Below are positions 21,333-31,644 of a stretch of 64,000 nt of DNA, piece after piece. The translations under genes were made by a program, and so were the position numbers. Positions within the stretch are counted from its first letter, which is position 1; each line of letters opens with the position of its first letter. This DNA comes from Ipomoea triloba. Taxonomy: Eukaryota > Streptophyta > Magnoliopsida > Solanales > Convolvulaceae. Where the stretch lies: NCBI RefSeq assembly GCF_003576645.1, contig NC_044918.1, positions 24,557,239-24,621,238 of the forward strand, read 5' to 3'. The notes beneath the pieces were generated by a model, which was not told the origin of the DNA, made no database searches, and was given only the letters and a program-made list of their open reading frames with translations.

Positions 21333-21718
21333 GAGTTTATTACCGAAATGGTCCCTCGACTATTGTGAAATTACCAATTTGGTCCTCGATAATTTTTCGT
21401 GCCTAATTAAGTCCATCGACTTTGAAAATTTTAACCAATTTGATCCTCCATTTATTTTGCCGTTAAACATCCGTTAAATAGGGACCAAATTGGTAATTTT
21501 GCTATAGTCAAGGGACCATTTCAATGAAAATTAATTACCAATTTGGTCCCTTGACTATAGTAAAATTACCAATTTGGTCCCGGTTTAACGAAAAAATAAA
21601 CGGAGGACCAAATTGGTTAAATTCTTCAAAATCGAGGGACTTAATTGGTCACGAAAAATTGTTGAGGACCAAATTGGTAATTTCGCAATAGTCAAGGGAC
21701 CATTTTGGTAATTAACTC
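21333..21718. mobile_element. Fold-back MITE, Mutator type
   Basis: 386 bp, starts GAGTTTATTACC and ends GGTAATTAACTC. Both halves pair along their length (ACCAAATTGGTAATTT motifs). An exact 9-bp TSD TTATCATTA flanks it at 21324-21332 and 21719-21727. Partial copy at 28677-28840. Confidence 0.85.
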
Positions 21719-22056
21719 TTATCATTATTATTGTGTATGCAAAAACTTGTAAATCTTATATGTTATTTGTCATTAGTATTTTTTGTGTAGTTATATATGC
21801 AAATATATATTGATTTCATGTAACCATTTTTGTTATGACGCCCCGTGCCTATAAAATTATAAGATCGGACGACTTATGCGTATTCGGTGTCAATCATCTT
21901 AGTTTTATCTCAATCATACAACAAATAAGGTTTAGTGAGCCAAAATGATTATTAGTATATTTGAAGCCAAGACAGAAGATTCATTTAAAATACATAATGG
22001 CCTGATGGAAATATGAATAACGTAGCAAAATAGGTAATTAATCTAATGATGAGCCA

Positions 22057-22427
22057 TCATTGCTTGCAGCAGCAAAGGATCTCCCCATCTGGTTGTTTTT
22101 CGCATATACCGTTGTTGAAACGCTTAGCGACGCACAATGATATGCATCTGTCAATTTGAACAGACCCTCCGACTACGCACGTATCAATGCAAAAGTCATC
22201 AGCCACTACTATCTCGCCGCACAGATCAGATCATGAAACCAAAAACAAAAAATATAATCCAATATCAAGTCAGAAACCGGATGGTATATATGTAATTGAA
22301 AAATAAAGCTATGCATTTTTATTGAAAATTTTAAGAGATGAGAGAACATATTGATACCTGTGTTAGACGCAATAGAGAGACCAATGACAGCAAGAAGCAT
22401 GAAAAAGCAAACTCTACCAAAATCCAT
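22057..22427 (-). CDS. Defensin-like secreted cysteine-rich peptide, gene B (two exons)
   Basis: Exon 1 is 22358-22427, exon 2 is 22057-22208, and the intron is 149 nt with the same GTATCAA donor, GAGATAG acceptor and phase as gene A. The spliced product is 73 aa: a signal peptide of about 21 residues (MDFGRVCFFMLLAVIGLSIA), then eight cysteines in C-x3-C-x10-C-x3-C-x9-C-x9-CCC ending KQ. The GIC-x9-C segment fits a defensin gamma-core. Gene B has two more residues between the second and third Cys than A, and five more than C. Exon 1 is almost identical to A and C; most differences are in the mature peptide. No stop or splice-site damage is visible, and a good TATA box lies upstream, so it is likely functional. 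Role unknown. Confidence 0.88.
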
Positions 22428-22485
22428 CTTGCTATCCTATAAACTCAACTCTACGATGATCACAAATAATTCAAAGGATTGCCGA

Positions 22486-22520
22486 TTTTTATAAGTGTGT
22501 TTGACGTTACAAATGCGTTT
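22486..22520 (-). promoter_or_regulatory. TATA box and proximal promoter block of gene B
   Basis: TATAAAAA (22486-22493 on the minus strand) lies about 60 nt upstream of the ATG. A TTTGTAACGTCAAACACAC stretch upstream matches the conserved block of genes A, C and D. Confidence 0.65.
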
Positions 22521-22796
22521 TGTATATAATTACATCTCCTTAAAAGGAATAAACAATTAGGAAAATATCTCCAAACAATTATTACAAAATTACAAATTTA
22601 GATATTCATTTAATATTTGCGAATTGACCACATAAAATTAGGAAGAAATTATAGGGATAAAAATTTGTTACCATGTAGCATATAAATAAATCTTTTTTAA
22701 TTCAATGGTTACAATGAATTGACCAACTTACCGCACATTAAAAAAGAAATAGATCTATGTCTATAGTCACATTAGATTAGAAGGCAAATTATGCTA

Positions 22797-23270
22797 TGGA
22801 CCCGCAAGGTGGACCAAGTCCATGTTTACAATTTAAAAATTTTATGTTCATAATTTTATAATTTTATGCCCACAATTTTAAAACTCTATGTTCACAATTT
22901 TAGAACTTTATATTCACAATTTTAAATCACAATATACAAAATTACATTAGTCAATATTCACAATTTTTGAACTTTATATTCACAATCTTGTTATATAAAT
23001 TCAAAAATTCTGTTATACTATTGAATATAAAGTTCTGAAATTGTGAACCTAGAGTTCTGAAATTGCGAACATAGAGTTCTGAAATTGTAAATATTGAATT
23101 CAAAAAATTATGAATATAGAATTAAAAAATTATGAATATAGAATTAAAAAATTGTGAACATAGAGTTTAAAAATTGTGAACATTCATATATAAAATCATG
23201 AACATAGAGTTTTAAAATTATGAACATGGACATGGGTCCACCTTGCAAGGTGGACTCGAGTCCATGTCAT
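22797..23270. mobile_element. Fold-back MITE-like element with TTCACAATTTT repeats
   Basis: Ends are inverted copies (TTATGCTATGGAC at the left; GTCCATGTCATAA at the right, with CAAGGTGGAC near both). The interior is a string of GTTCACAATTTTA.AACT units that invert at the centre near 23010. No exact TSD was found. Confidence 0.65.
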
Positions 23271-23274
23271 AACG

Positions 23275-23694
23275 ACTGAGATTAGAAATGTAAAACGGAC
23301 GAGTTCGTCCGAAATTCAATCTAGGCTCGACCCATTTGAGCTGGCATTCCCGGCCTAGTCTGTTTGCTACAACGGACAAACTAGCTAGGACTAGCTTGTT
23401 TTATATTACAGATAAGGCTGGACTTTAAATTTTGGCTCAGGAACACCGTGCCATTGACATGTACATTTTTTAAAAGACTACACACTCACACACACGCATG
23501 AGGAGGACCAAATGAGAAGATGATCATCCTTTAAAAAAGAAAGGATTGTCTACCTAGCATACAATTAATAATTACTATCTTAAAATATATATTTTTAAAG
23601 TTGTAACATTTTGTTTGTTTCAAATTGGAAAAAGTACTTAGCAGTTTGTAGCTGCAATTCGTAAACTTATCCTTATTAATGGTATTACATTATT
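23275..23694. repeat. Segmental duplication flanking gene B (pairs with 28850-29275)
   Basis: From GATTAGAAATGTAAAACGGACGA to TGGTATTACATTATT the sequence matches 28850-29275 with scattered substitutions. It is the outer part of the duplicated unit that carries the defensin-like genes B and C. Confidence 0.8.
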
Positions 23695-25079
23695 GAGTTA
23701 ATTCTTTTTTTGTCCTAGATTTATAGGAGCTTGGACAATTTTAATTCTCCATAACAAAAAATTTGCCATATTTTAGACACACTTATTGTGACGAAGACAA
23801 TTTTGGTCCTCCGTCTATATTTCTGTTAGATGACCGTCGAAGAGGAGGGTAATTACGTCAATTCATCCCATTTCCTTCTTAGCTTGAAGCCCTCTAGAGT
23901 GTCGTTCTCAGCCCTTGCTTACAGTAAATCAAGAGCTCAGTCCAGAACTTAGAACTATCATCAAGCCCGAGCAAGATTCCGGATCCCTCACCTTCTTCTT
24001 ACCTTCAGTTCTCGTCTGCATAATCTTGGTTGTTGTAAGGGCTAAAGGCTTCAGAGAACCAGCTCGTCTTTCTCCATGGTTCCCATCCCATTTCTTCACA
24101 GACTTCGTCGTTGTGGTTGATGCTGAAGGTAGAAATGCAGCTCCTCTTGTAAAACCTGGTACTCCTCTTCATGATTTCCATTTCGTCTGTTGTCTATTTG
24201 AGAATCTTCTCCATGCTAGGAAGCTTGAATTCGTAGATGTGGGTGTCCGAAGGCTGCGAATTGGCTCAGGTCGACCACTATGTGTTCTTGGGTCTGATGA
24301 GGAATATGAATATTGGGTTTGTGGGGGACTCTCTGAATGAGTATTTCTTGGTTTCTTTTCTGTGTATATAGAGTGGCGAATAAGGGTGCTAAGAAGTGGA
24401 AGAGAAAAGGGGCTTGGAGAGGGGCATTTTTTCCCAAATTTAATTTCACTGTTGGCTATTATCATGCTGTCCTGCCTGCAGAATATGTGTATGTACATTT
24501 ACAAGTTAACAAATCTTCAAAGCAGAGGAATTACAGACATGTATTTGAACAAATCTTTGCCTTTAGCCAACGTGTTTCTTCCCCACCCGGACTCTTCAAA
24601 GCAGAGGCATTACTTCAGCGAGCACATGTTCAAAGTGGCGCTTCTCCGGAGCTCGGTCCAGACGCGGCGGCCGGAAGATGCGCTTTTCTTGTTCATGCCC
24701 TTTTCCATCAACGGAATGCCCAACCACCCCAACCTGCAATCCGTCGCCTCCATTTCCGATTTCGTCGCCGGATACTCTGTTAGAGTCAACTTGGAGTTCG
24801 AATTCTAGAATGCTTCCGACGACGCCGATCATTTCTACGCCTACTGTCAGGAGATTGGAGTCCAATTTGGTGTTTGTATGTTAGGTCTAGAACGTTGCAA
24901 GAAGGAAATAGGATGAACTGACACAATTACCCTCCTCTTCGACGGCCATCTAAACAGAAATATAGACGGAGGACTAAAATTGTCCTCGTCACAATAAGTG
25001 TGTCCAAAATTTGACAAAATTTTTTATGGAAGACTAAAATTGTCCAAGCCCGGCCCCGGACCAAAAAAGGAATTAACTC
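23695..25079. mobile_element. Pack-MULE-like element with captured gene fragments
   Basis: Inverted repeats of about 185 bp (23695-23881 and 24900-25079) begin GAGTTAATTC and enclose GC-richer, exon-like DNA. The duplicated segment near 29270 lacks this insertion and continues after ACATTATT, which confirms the left junction. No exact 9-bp TSD is visible on the right. The cargo includes a glycosyltransferase fragment and other exon-like sequence (a 141-aa frame at 23915-24340) that I do not recognise. Confidence 0.75.
24588..24870 (+). pseudogene. Captured exostosin-type (GT47) glycosyltransferase fragment
   Basis: The frame reads YFSEHMFKVALL, RPEDALFLFMPFSI and ISDFVAGY, then, after an in-frame TAG at about 24806-24808, DADHFYAYCQ. 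This order matches the N-terminal part of plant exostosin-family GT47 proteins: the Y-x-S-E motif, a P-E-x-A-x-x-F-x-P-F-S-I motif, then x-D-H-F. The catalytic C-terminal half is absent and a stop interrupts it. It lies inside the inverted repeats of the Pack-MULE-like element, so it is a captured fragment and not a working gene. Confidence 0.7.
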
Positions 25080-25740
25080 CTCAAAAACTATATATCAATA
25101 TATCATATACTAACATAGAACAAGAGAATTTTTTTTTTTAAGTATATCAATCAATAATTATTTATTATATCGAATGGTTTTATCAAGAATGAATTCATCA
25201 TAAATTGGGTGTGGATATTTTTTTTATATAATTTAGTAAAACATTTGCCAAGAACCTTGTGGTCCAGTGACATCAAACCCTTCTCTTTTTACGGGAGGTG
25301 GTGGGTTCGAGCCTCAGTGGAGGCAATATTGATTCTTGTGCTTTAATAGGTTGAGAATCTAGTTATGAAAAGATATGCATTGTAATAGAGTCAGTAGTAT
25401 TCAAAAAAATTTAGAACAAGCGAATTCTTTTTTTTTTTAAAGTATATCAATAATTATTTATTATATATAATGGTTTTATCAAGAATGAATTCATCATAAA
25501 TTGGGTGTGGATATTTTTTTATATGTCCAATTGTCCATAAACATTAATTAATTTTGTAAAACATTTTGAAATAGGATGACAACAATGCTCAAAAACTATA
25601 TATCAATATATCATCATATACTAACATAGAACAAGAGAATTCTTTTTTTTTTAAAGTATATCAATAATTATTTATTATATCTAATGGTTTTATCAGGAAT
25701 AGATTCATCATAAATTGGGTGTGGATGTAAATAATAGGGG
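25080..25740. repeat. Three direct repeats, one split by a SINE
   Basis: Copies at about 25080-25240, 25400-25540 and 25585-25735 share AGTATATCAA.AATTATTTAT and AATGGTTTTATCA.GAAT and end near ATAAATTGGGTGTGGAT. Confidence 0.75.
25247..25406 (+). mobile_element. tRNA-derived SINE
   Basis: Begins near CCTTGTGGTCCAGTGACATC (A-box region), has a B box GGGTTCGAGCC near 25310, and ends GAGTCAGTAGTATTC plus A-run. Members of the same family are at 59330-59545 (minus) and 61797-61960, and there is a 10-nt tail copy at 60871. Confidence 0.8.
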
Positions 25741-25957
25741 TAGGAAAATAGTGATTTTATTATCCGGAGTACTAAACCCAAAAGAATATGTACAATGCCT
25801 GAGATATATATATACGATGGATATATTGTAAACGGAGCAAACCGACCCGAGAACATGAAGCAAGAGGGTCGCAAGTGGACCCGAAGCCCCAAAGTTGAGT
25901 CTTGTACTTGACCTGGGCCATTTGGAGACCACCTCAGCCCAAGGCCTCAAACAGCAA
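25741..25957. other. Unassigned repeat-like sequence
   Basis: GC-richer stretch (about 25840-25957) interrupted by the hAT-type element and continuing at 26477-26600, where TATGTATAAATACC resembles a TATA box. It may be a solo LTR, but no borders could be fixed. Confidence 0.3.
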
Positions 25958-26468
25958 CATGGTTGAAAAAATCGCTAGGCGCTCCTCGGGCGCTCGGGGA
26001 GCGCCTAACGCCTAGGATACCTAGGCGGGGATTAATCGGCGCCTAGGCGCCAGTGTATTATTCTATTTTATTTTTTATTTTAAAATATTTGTTTAAGTAT
26101 TTTTAATTTTTTAAATACTAATAAATATAAATTATATAATATTTTAATAGTTAATACTAAAATATTAAATATTAACCTAAAAATTATGTAGAGTTTGTAC
26201 AATTTAGGTTTATTTTGCTCACAACGATGTAGTTTTGAGTGAAATAACCTATTAAAAAAACAACAATAGTTAATTGGCCGACTAGGCGGGCTAGTTGGTG
26301 CCTAGGAGGTCTAGTCGGCGCCTAGGCGGTTAGCGCTTAAGCGGCTTAGGCGGTGGTTAGGAGGCCTAGGTGAAGCTTAGGCGGCCTAGGCGATCGCCTA
26401 GACCACCATTTAATGTAATACGCTAGGCGGGGATTAATCGGCACCTAGGCGAGATTTTTGCAACACTG
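25958..26468. mobile_element. hAT-type non-autonomous element with GCCTAGGCG repeats
   Basis: Termini are CATGGTTGAAAAAATCGC and the complement of CAGTGTTGCAAAAATCTCGC. Flanks AACAGCAA and AACAGCGG are an 8-bp TSD with two changes, as expected for hAT. Both subterminal regions are packed with GCCTAGGCGG-type words, a common layout for transposase-binding repeats. Confidence 0.75.
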
Positions 26469-26610
26469 AACAGCGGTCTCGATCTCGGGGCCAGACCCGA
26501 TCAAAGCGGACTTAGAACCGCTCCACCGCATTAGGGGGCAGTTAGGGAGTTTAGTATATATGTATAAATACCTTTGTTGTTGTCTCACTACCTGAGTTAA
26601 TTAAATCCAT

Positions 26611-26612
<2 letters not shown>

Positions 26613-26651
<39 letters not shown>
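26613..26651. repeat. (AT)n microsatellite
   Basis: About 19 AT units at the start of the gene C duplication unit. Confidence 0.95.
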
Positions 26652-26654
<3 letters not shown>

Positions 26655-26805
26655 AGGTGTCAATCATCTCAGTTTCATCTCCGTCACGTACACAACAAAT
26701 AAGATTTAGTGAGCCAAAATGTTTATTAGTATATTTGAAGTCAAGACGGGGAGATTAATTCTAATATAGTTTAAACTACATTAAAATGGATGGAAATGTG
26801 AGGCT

Positions 26806-27156
26806 TCATTGCTTGCAGCAGCAAAGGTAATCCCCATTTGGTTGTTTTTTGCATTCACCACTGCTGAAATGCTTAGCGACACACATTGATGAGCAAGGGA
26901 TAGACTCTCCGCATGTATCAATGCAAACGTCATCAGCCACTACTATCTCGCCGCACAGATCAGATCATCAAACCAAAAACAAAAAATATAATCCAATATC
27001 AAGTCAGAAACCAGATGGTATGTAACTGAAAAATAAAGCTATGCATTTTTATTTAAAATTTTAGAGATGAGAGAACATATTGATACCTGTGTTAGACGCA
27101 ATAGAGAGACCAATGACAGCAAGAAGCATGAAAAAGCAAACTCTACCAAAACCCAT
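26806..27156 (-). CDS. Defensin-like secreted cysteine-rich peptide, gene C (two exons)
   Basis: Exon 1 is 27087-27156, exon 2 is 26806-26942, and the intron is 144 nt with the same splice signals and phase as A and B. The spliced product is 68 aa, the shortest of the four. A signal peptide (MGFGRVCFFMLLAVIGLSIA) is followed by eight cysteines in C-x3-C-x5-C-x3-C-x9-C-x9-CCC ending KQ, with GEC-x9-C as the gamma-core-like stretch. The loop between the second and third Cys is only five residues, against eight in A and ten in B and D. The frame, splice sites and TATA box are intact. Flanks on both sides are shared with gene B, so the two arose by segmental duplication. The biological target is unknown. 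Confidence 0.88.
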
Positions 27157-27213
27157 CTTCTTATTATCCTATAAACTCAATTCTGCGATACAAATAATTC
27201 AAAGGATTGCGGA

Positions 27214-27252
27214 TTTTTATAAGTGTGTTTGTGTTGTTAGACGTTGCAAATA
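27214..27252 (-). promoter_or_regulatory. TATA box and proximal promoter block of gene C
   Basis: TATAAAAA at 27214-27221 (minus strand), preceded by AACAACACAAACACAC and TTTGCAACG, as in the other family members. Confidence 0.65.
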
Positions 27253-27513
27253 CGTTTTCGATATAATTACATTTCCTTAAAAGCTATAACTTTCGCACGT
27301 TATAATAAACAATTAGGAAACTATTCTCCCACCAATTATTACAAAATTAAAAATTTAGATACCCATTTAATATTAGCGAATTGACCAATGCGAACAAAAT
27401 TCGGATAAAGTTATAGGGAAAAAAAATTGATACAATGTAACTTATAAATAAATCTCTTTTAATTCATTGGTTACTATAAATTGACTGACTTACCCCACAT
27501 TAAAAAAAATAAA

Positions 27514-27984
27514 GGGAAAATGTACAAATAAGTCATCGAACTATTTGGGAATTAGCAATTAAGCCATCGAACTCAAATAAGCTCCAAATAAGCTACTGAA
27601 CTCAGAAAAACAAAGCAATTAAGCTACTAAATCCGAAAAAAATAACAATTAACATTTTTTGCAGGTCATTTGCCTATTCCGGCCACCGGCGACGACATTT
27701 CCTGCGACTATCGCCGCCGGAAGTTTTCGCCGGTCACTGGGAAAGTCGTCGCCGGTCACCAGAATAGACAAATGACCTGTTAAAAATGTTAATTATTTTT
27801 TTTCGATTTAGTGGCTTAATTGCTTAGTTTTCCTGAGTTCAATGGCTTATTTGGAGCTTATTAGAGTTCGATGACTTAATTGCTAAGTTTTCCTAAGTTC
27901 AGTGGCTTATTTGGAGCTTATTCGAGTTCGATGGCTTAATTGCTAATTCCCAAATAGTTCAATGGCTTATTTGTACCTTTTCCC
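27514..27984. mobile_element. Fold-back MITE, Mutator type
   Basis: 471 bp, begins GGGAAAATGTACAAATAAG and ends CTTATTTGTACCTTTTCCC. Flanked by the exact 9-bp TSD AAAAATAAA (27505-27513 and 27985-27993). Internal repeats of AGCAATTAAGC / GCTTAATTGCT invert around a GC-rich centre (GCCGCCGGAAG near 27715). Confidence 0.9.
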
Positions 27985-28408
27985 AAAAATAAATAAATTT
28001 GTCTAGTCATGTTAGATTAGAAATGTCAAATAGATGAGTCTGCCCGATCTAAGCTTGACTCCAGATTGTTCTAACTGTGTTAATTGGTTTGGCTCCTTCA
28101 TGTTATAATGTTTGGGTCGGATCTAATAACTTGTCAAATTATTCTGTCAATATAAATTCTAAAAGTTAGAAAGAAAAAAGAATAAAATGTTTATATAAAA
28201 AATCTTTTCGGAGTCAACTGGGCATATATATTACCACATATGAAAACTTATTTGGAAATTAATTAATGATATAATAACCATATAAGAGATGATTTTAAAT
28301 GTAAACTTTTTAAAAGTTAACTTCCTAAATTAGGCATATAATCATATATAATTATGTTCATATGTATAAGAATCAATTTTCATTTTTCAATATAACCATA
28401 ACTCAAAG

Positions 28409-28550
28409 GGGTAGCTCAAGTAACAAACAAGTTTATTTGAGGGGATAATCTTTAGAATAATCCGGATTTGATTCCGTGGGCCAACTACCATGCCTTCCGA
28501 AGTGAACAGAGGATTAGTCCGGTGGACTCGGATTACACCAATTTTTTTTA
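28409..28550 (+). mobile_element. Probable tRNA-derived SINE of a second family
   Basis: GGGTAGCTCAAGTAAC resembles a tRNA A box, and GGATTTGATTCC about 60 nt later resembles a B box. The tail ends in a T-rich run. Differs from the 25247 family. Confidence 0.5.
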
Positions 28551-28676
28551 AAAATATAACGTAACCATAAAAAATATTGTTGCCATATAAATTACATTTT
28601 TAAAAAAATTAAAATAAACTTTTTATTTTTCCTTCAACATTCAAGAAACATATATAATAATTTTATATGGAGTTCA

Positions 28677-28840
28677 TTATCAAAATGGTCCATTGAGTAT
28701 AGTGAAATTACCAATTTGGACCTTGACTAATTTAAAAATCTTAACCAATTTGGCCCTCCGTTAGTTTTGCCGTTAGACATCCGTTAACTCGGGATCAAAT
28801 TGATAATTTCACTATAGTAGGTACCATTTCAGTAAAAAAA
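28677..28840. mobile_element. Partial copy of the 21333 MITE family
   Basis: GAGTTCATTATCAAAATGGTCC through ACTATAGTAGGTACCATTTC matches the first half of 21333-21718. The second half is absent. Confidence 0.7.
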
Positions 28841-29275
28841 TAAATCTATATCTATAGTCATGTTAGATTAGAAATGTCAAACAGACGAGTTCGCAAGAAG
28901 TCCAATCCAGGCTCGACCCATTTGGGCTGGCATTGCCATCCTAGTCTGTTTAACAGACTTTCTGGAACTAGTCTACTTTTTATTACGGATAAGGTTGGAC
29001 TTTAAATTTTGACTCATGGACACCGTGGACACTTACATTTTTTAAAAGACTATAAACACACACACACACGGGCATATCAAATTAGAACATGTTTATCTTG
29101 TAAAAAAAGATAGGATTGTCTACCTAGCATACTAAGCTAATTAATAATTACTTCCTTAAAATATTTTAAAGTTGTAACATTTTATTTGTTTCATATTGGA
29201 AAAAGTGCTTAGCAGTTTATAATTGCAATTCGTAAACTTATTCTTATTAATGGTATTACATTATTAAATATTCAA
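28841..29275. repeat. Segmental duplication flanking gene C (pairs with 23275-23694)
   Basis: Matches the flank of gene B up to GGTATTACATTATT, where the B copy is interrupted by the Pack-MULE-like element. This copy preserves the uninterrupted site. Confidence 0.8.
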
Positions 29276-29595
29276 TTTCTTCTCATTTTATTGTAATAAT
29301 TCTTAAGTCAAATAGTTGAAAATAAATATATAAACTTGTAAAACTAATTTAGAAAAAAAACTTAACTTAAATTAGTCTATATATAATTTTTAATATATTT
29401 TTTATTTTTTATTTTTAAGGTTACGGATTGAGTCAGATTCTAATTTTTATTTTCTAGGTCAAACTCAATTCGAACTTTAATTGGGTAAGGCAAGCACAGT
29501 CCAAAAAATAAACAGGCTAATGTCAGGGCGGATTAGGCTGCCACAAGCCCACCCGTTTGATACATATGTTAGATGGTAAAAGATTATACCAAATT

Positions 29596-29845
29596 ATTGC
29601 ATGGACCATAGTTCACACAGTTATGTGGACCAAAAATAAAAAGTACATTTTTATTATACTAAAAGTACATTATTTTTGTACTGAAGGTACATTATTTGAT
29701 AGTATATATAAAATAATGTACCTTCAGTACTTAAATAATGTACTTTATGTACAAAAATAATGTACTTTTAATATATTACAAATGTACTTTTTATTTATGA
29801 TCTTTACAGCTGTGCGAACCATAGTCCATGCAATAATGATTGAAA
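29596..29845. mobile_element. Fold-back MITE-like element with AAGTACATT repeats
   Basis: TTATTGCATGGACCATAGTTC on the left is repeated inverted on the right (GAACCATAGTCCATGCAATAA). The centre is AAAGTACATTATTTTTGTAC words in both orientations. Flanks at 29276-29595 and 29846-30067 hold no gene. Confidence 0.7.
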
Positions 29846-30072
29846 ACTTTTGAGTCCTTGGAGCATAAAACTACTTACATTTTAATGTTATAAATCATCA
29901 TATTCTTCGATCTCGCAAATGTAATTTTTTTTAACTGTTAATTTGAAATGTACTTTAAATATAATTTGCATTTTATTTTATTTTTTTTCTCAAATTCAAA
30001 TAGTTTAAGATCTTATTTATCAAAATATGGTATTTTTTTTTTTGAAAACTTAAAATTATTTTCTAATCACAC

Positions 30073-30457
30073 TGATACGTCCTTAAATGTAATTATATAG
30101 CTTAATTATGAAGAATTAATTATTGTTTTAGAATTAGTATGATAATTAGGATGATACAACTTAATTAGTGGGAGAGTTAATATTGTGCCTCAATTAGCAT
30201 AGGGAAGTTATGTATATCATGATATATCATTACCTTGTATAGTTAGTATAGTTTTGGTAGGTTAATTATTATATGTATTAGTAAATTAGTATAAATAGGT
30301 CCATTGTATATGAAGATGAAGCATAAAAGAGAAATATATTGTTATTCTTCAATTCTAGCTATTCTTCTTGGAGTTTACCGTGATTCGAATACGGTTAGGA
30401 GCTAGAAGCCTGCTCGAAAGGTTTCTTTTGTTGCGTACTAAATTTTAGTACGTAACA
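30073..30457 (+). repeat. 5' LTR (385 bp)
   Basis: Starts TGATACGTCC, ends TACGTAACA; TTGGTGCTCTCATTGAGAG directly follows as the likely primer-binding region (tRNA not assigned). Confidence 0.85.
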
Positions 30458-30740
30458 TTGGTGCTCTCATTGAGAGAATTTGTAGAGGCATCACATACCA
30501 ATTGGTGCTTTCATTGAATCCATTGGTGAGAGTATCCCCTATCTTTTTATTTATTTATTTTTATTGCATCCCTTAGAAATTTAATAAAAAAAAGAGAAAA
30601 ATTTTGAAAAAAAAAAAGGATAGAAAAGAATTTTGAAAAAAAAAAGAGAAAAGAAAGCAAAAAAAAAAAATTCAAAAAAAAAAGAGTTTATGAAGTAAAA
30701 GAAAAAATACGGAAAAAAAGTGATTTTTTAAAACTTTTTT

Positions 30741-30777
30741 TTTAGTATAGTTGTTATTATTATTATTATTGTTGTTA

Positions 30778-30850
<73 letters not shown>

Positions 30851-30851
30851 A
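30741..30851. repeat. (ATT)n-(GTT)n microsatellite
   Basis: About 100 bases of trinucleotide repeat inside the element, preceded by an A-rich stretch (30585-30720). Confidence 0.95.
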
Positions 30852-30949
30852 GTATTATGGATAGTATTACTCATCGATGCTTATTGGTTACTGTACAAGT
30901 ATCTGATAGATGATTTTGTATAGTATGAGATATTTTCTATAAAAGGACC

Positions 30950-31348
30950 GTGCAATGTATTCATATTTTAAAGGATGATGGTCACACCTTCCAAGCTTTG
31001 GTATGGTTTGATTCCATTGTGGATTCGATCATAGCCAAACAAACATTACATGGCCAAAACATTTATGATGGGTATTGCACTATGAATGTAGAGTTCCCTG
31101 ATGCAGAATTAATAATGGCTACATGTGGGGAAATAGATAATCAAACTCCCACTCTTCGGGTGGAAATTGATATGGAAGTGATAATCGAAAAAGAGATTGG
31201 TGATAATGTGGTTGACATGAGTTCTGGTGCAATTGTTGGTGAGGTATATACAAATCAAGCCAATCAAGAAGAAATAAAAATTTTTACCAAGGAGGAGGTA
31301 GATCCTGCACCAAATACATACTATGGAGGGACACATCATGATCCGTAA
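30950..31348 (+). pseudogene. Captured RNA-recognition-motif fragment, PTB-like
   Basis: A 132-aa frame. Residues about 8-50 read HTFQALVWFDSIVDSIIAKQ and then LHGQNIYDGYCTMNVEF. This matches the second half of an RRM as found in polypyrimidine-tract-binding proteins: FQALIQ-type beta-3 strand, then the L-x-G-x-N-I-Y-D-G-C signature and a final beta strand. The first half of the domain is missing or out of frame (KGPCNVFIF ending in a stop just upstream). The C-terminal 80 residues are acidic and unrecognised. A partly overlapping frame (31323-31658) has no known domain. Most likely a transduplicated host fragment; I cannot show that it is expressed. Confidence 0.6.
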
Positions 31349-31644
31349 GGATTCTGCCCAAATTGAAGCACCAATTAAAGATAAAGCCCAATTGTTTCAA
31401 GAATCAATTTTCACATCAATAGTGTCTTTGGAGGAAAGTCTCATCCACTTTGCAGTAGAAATGATTGCCAAATTGGTCCAGATCATGACACCAGCAAGGA
31501 ATTATGTTACAGGGCAATCCAGTGTACATGGTGTCTATGATGTCCACATTTGGCAAATGAATCAAACAATATCGTCAAGGCATGAATATGCTCATTTCCA
31601 TACCTACACCTTGAGGACAATGTGTTTTTTGAAGGGGTGGAGAG

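Noticed and set aside
28409..28550. Functional tRNA gene
   Set aside because: A and B box-like words are present but there is no cloverleaf; SINE is the better reading.
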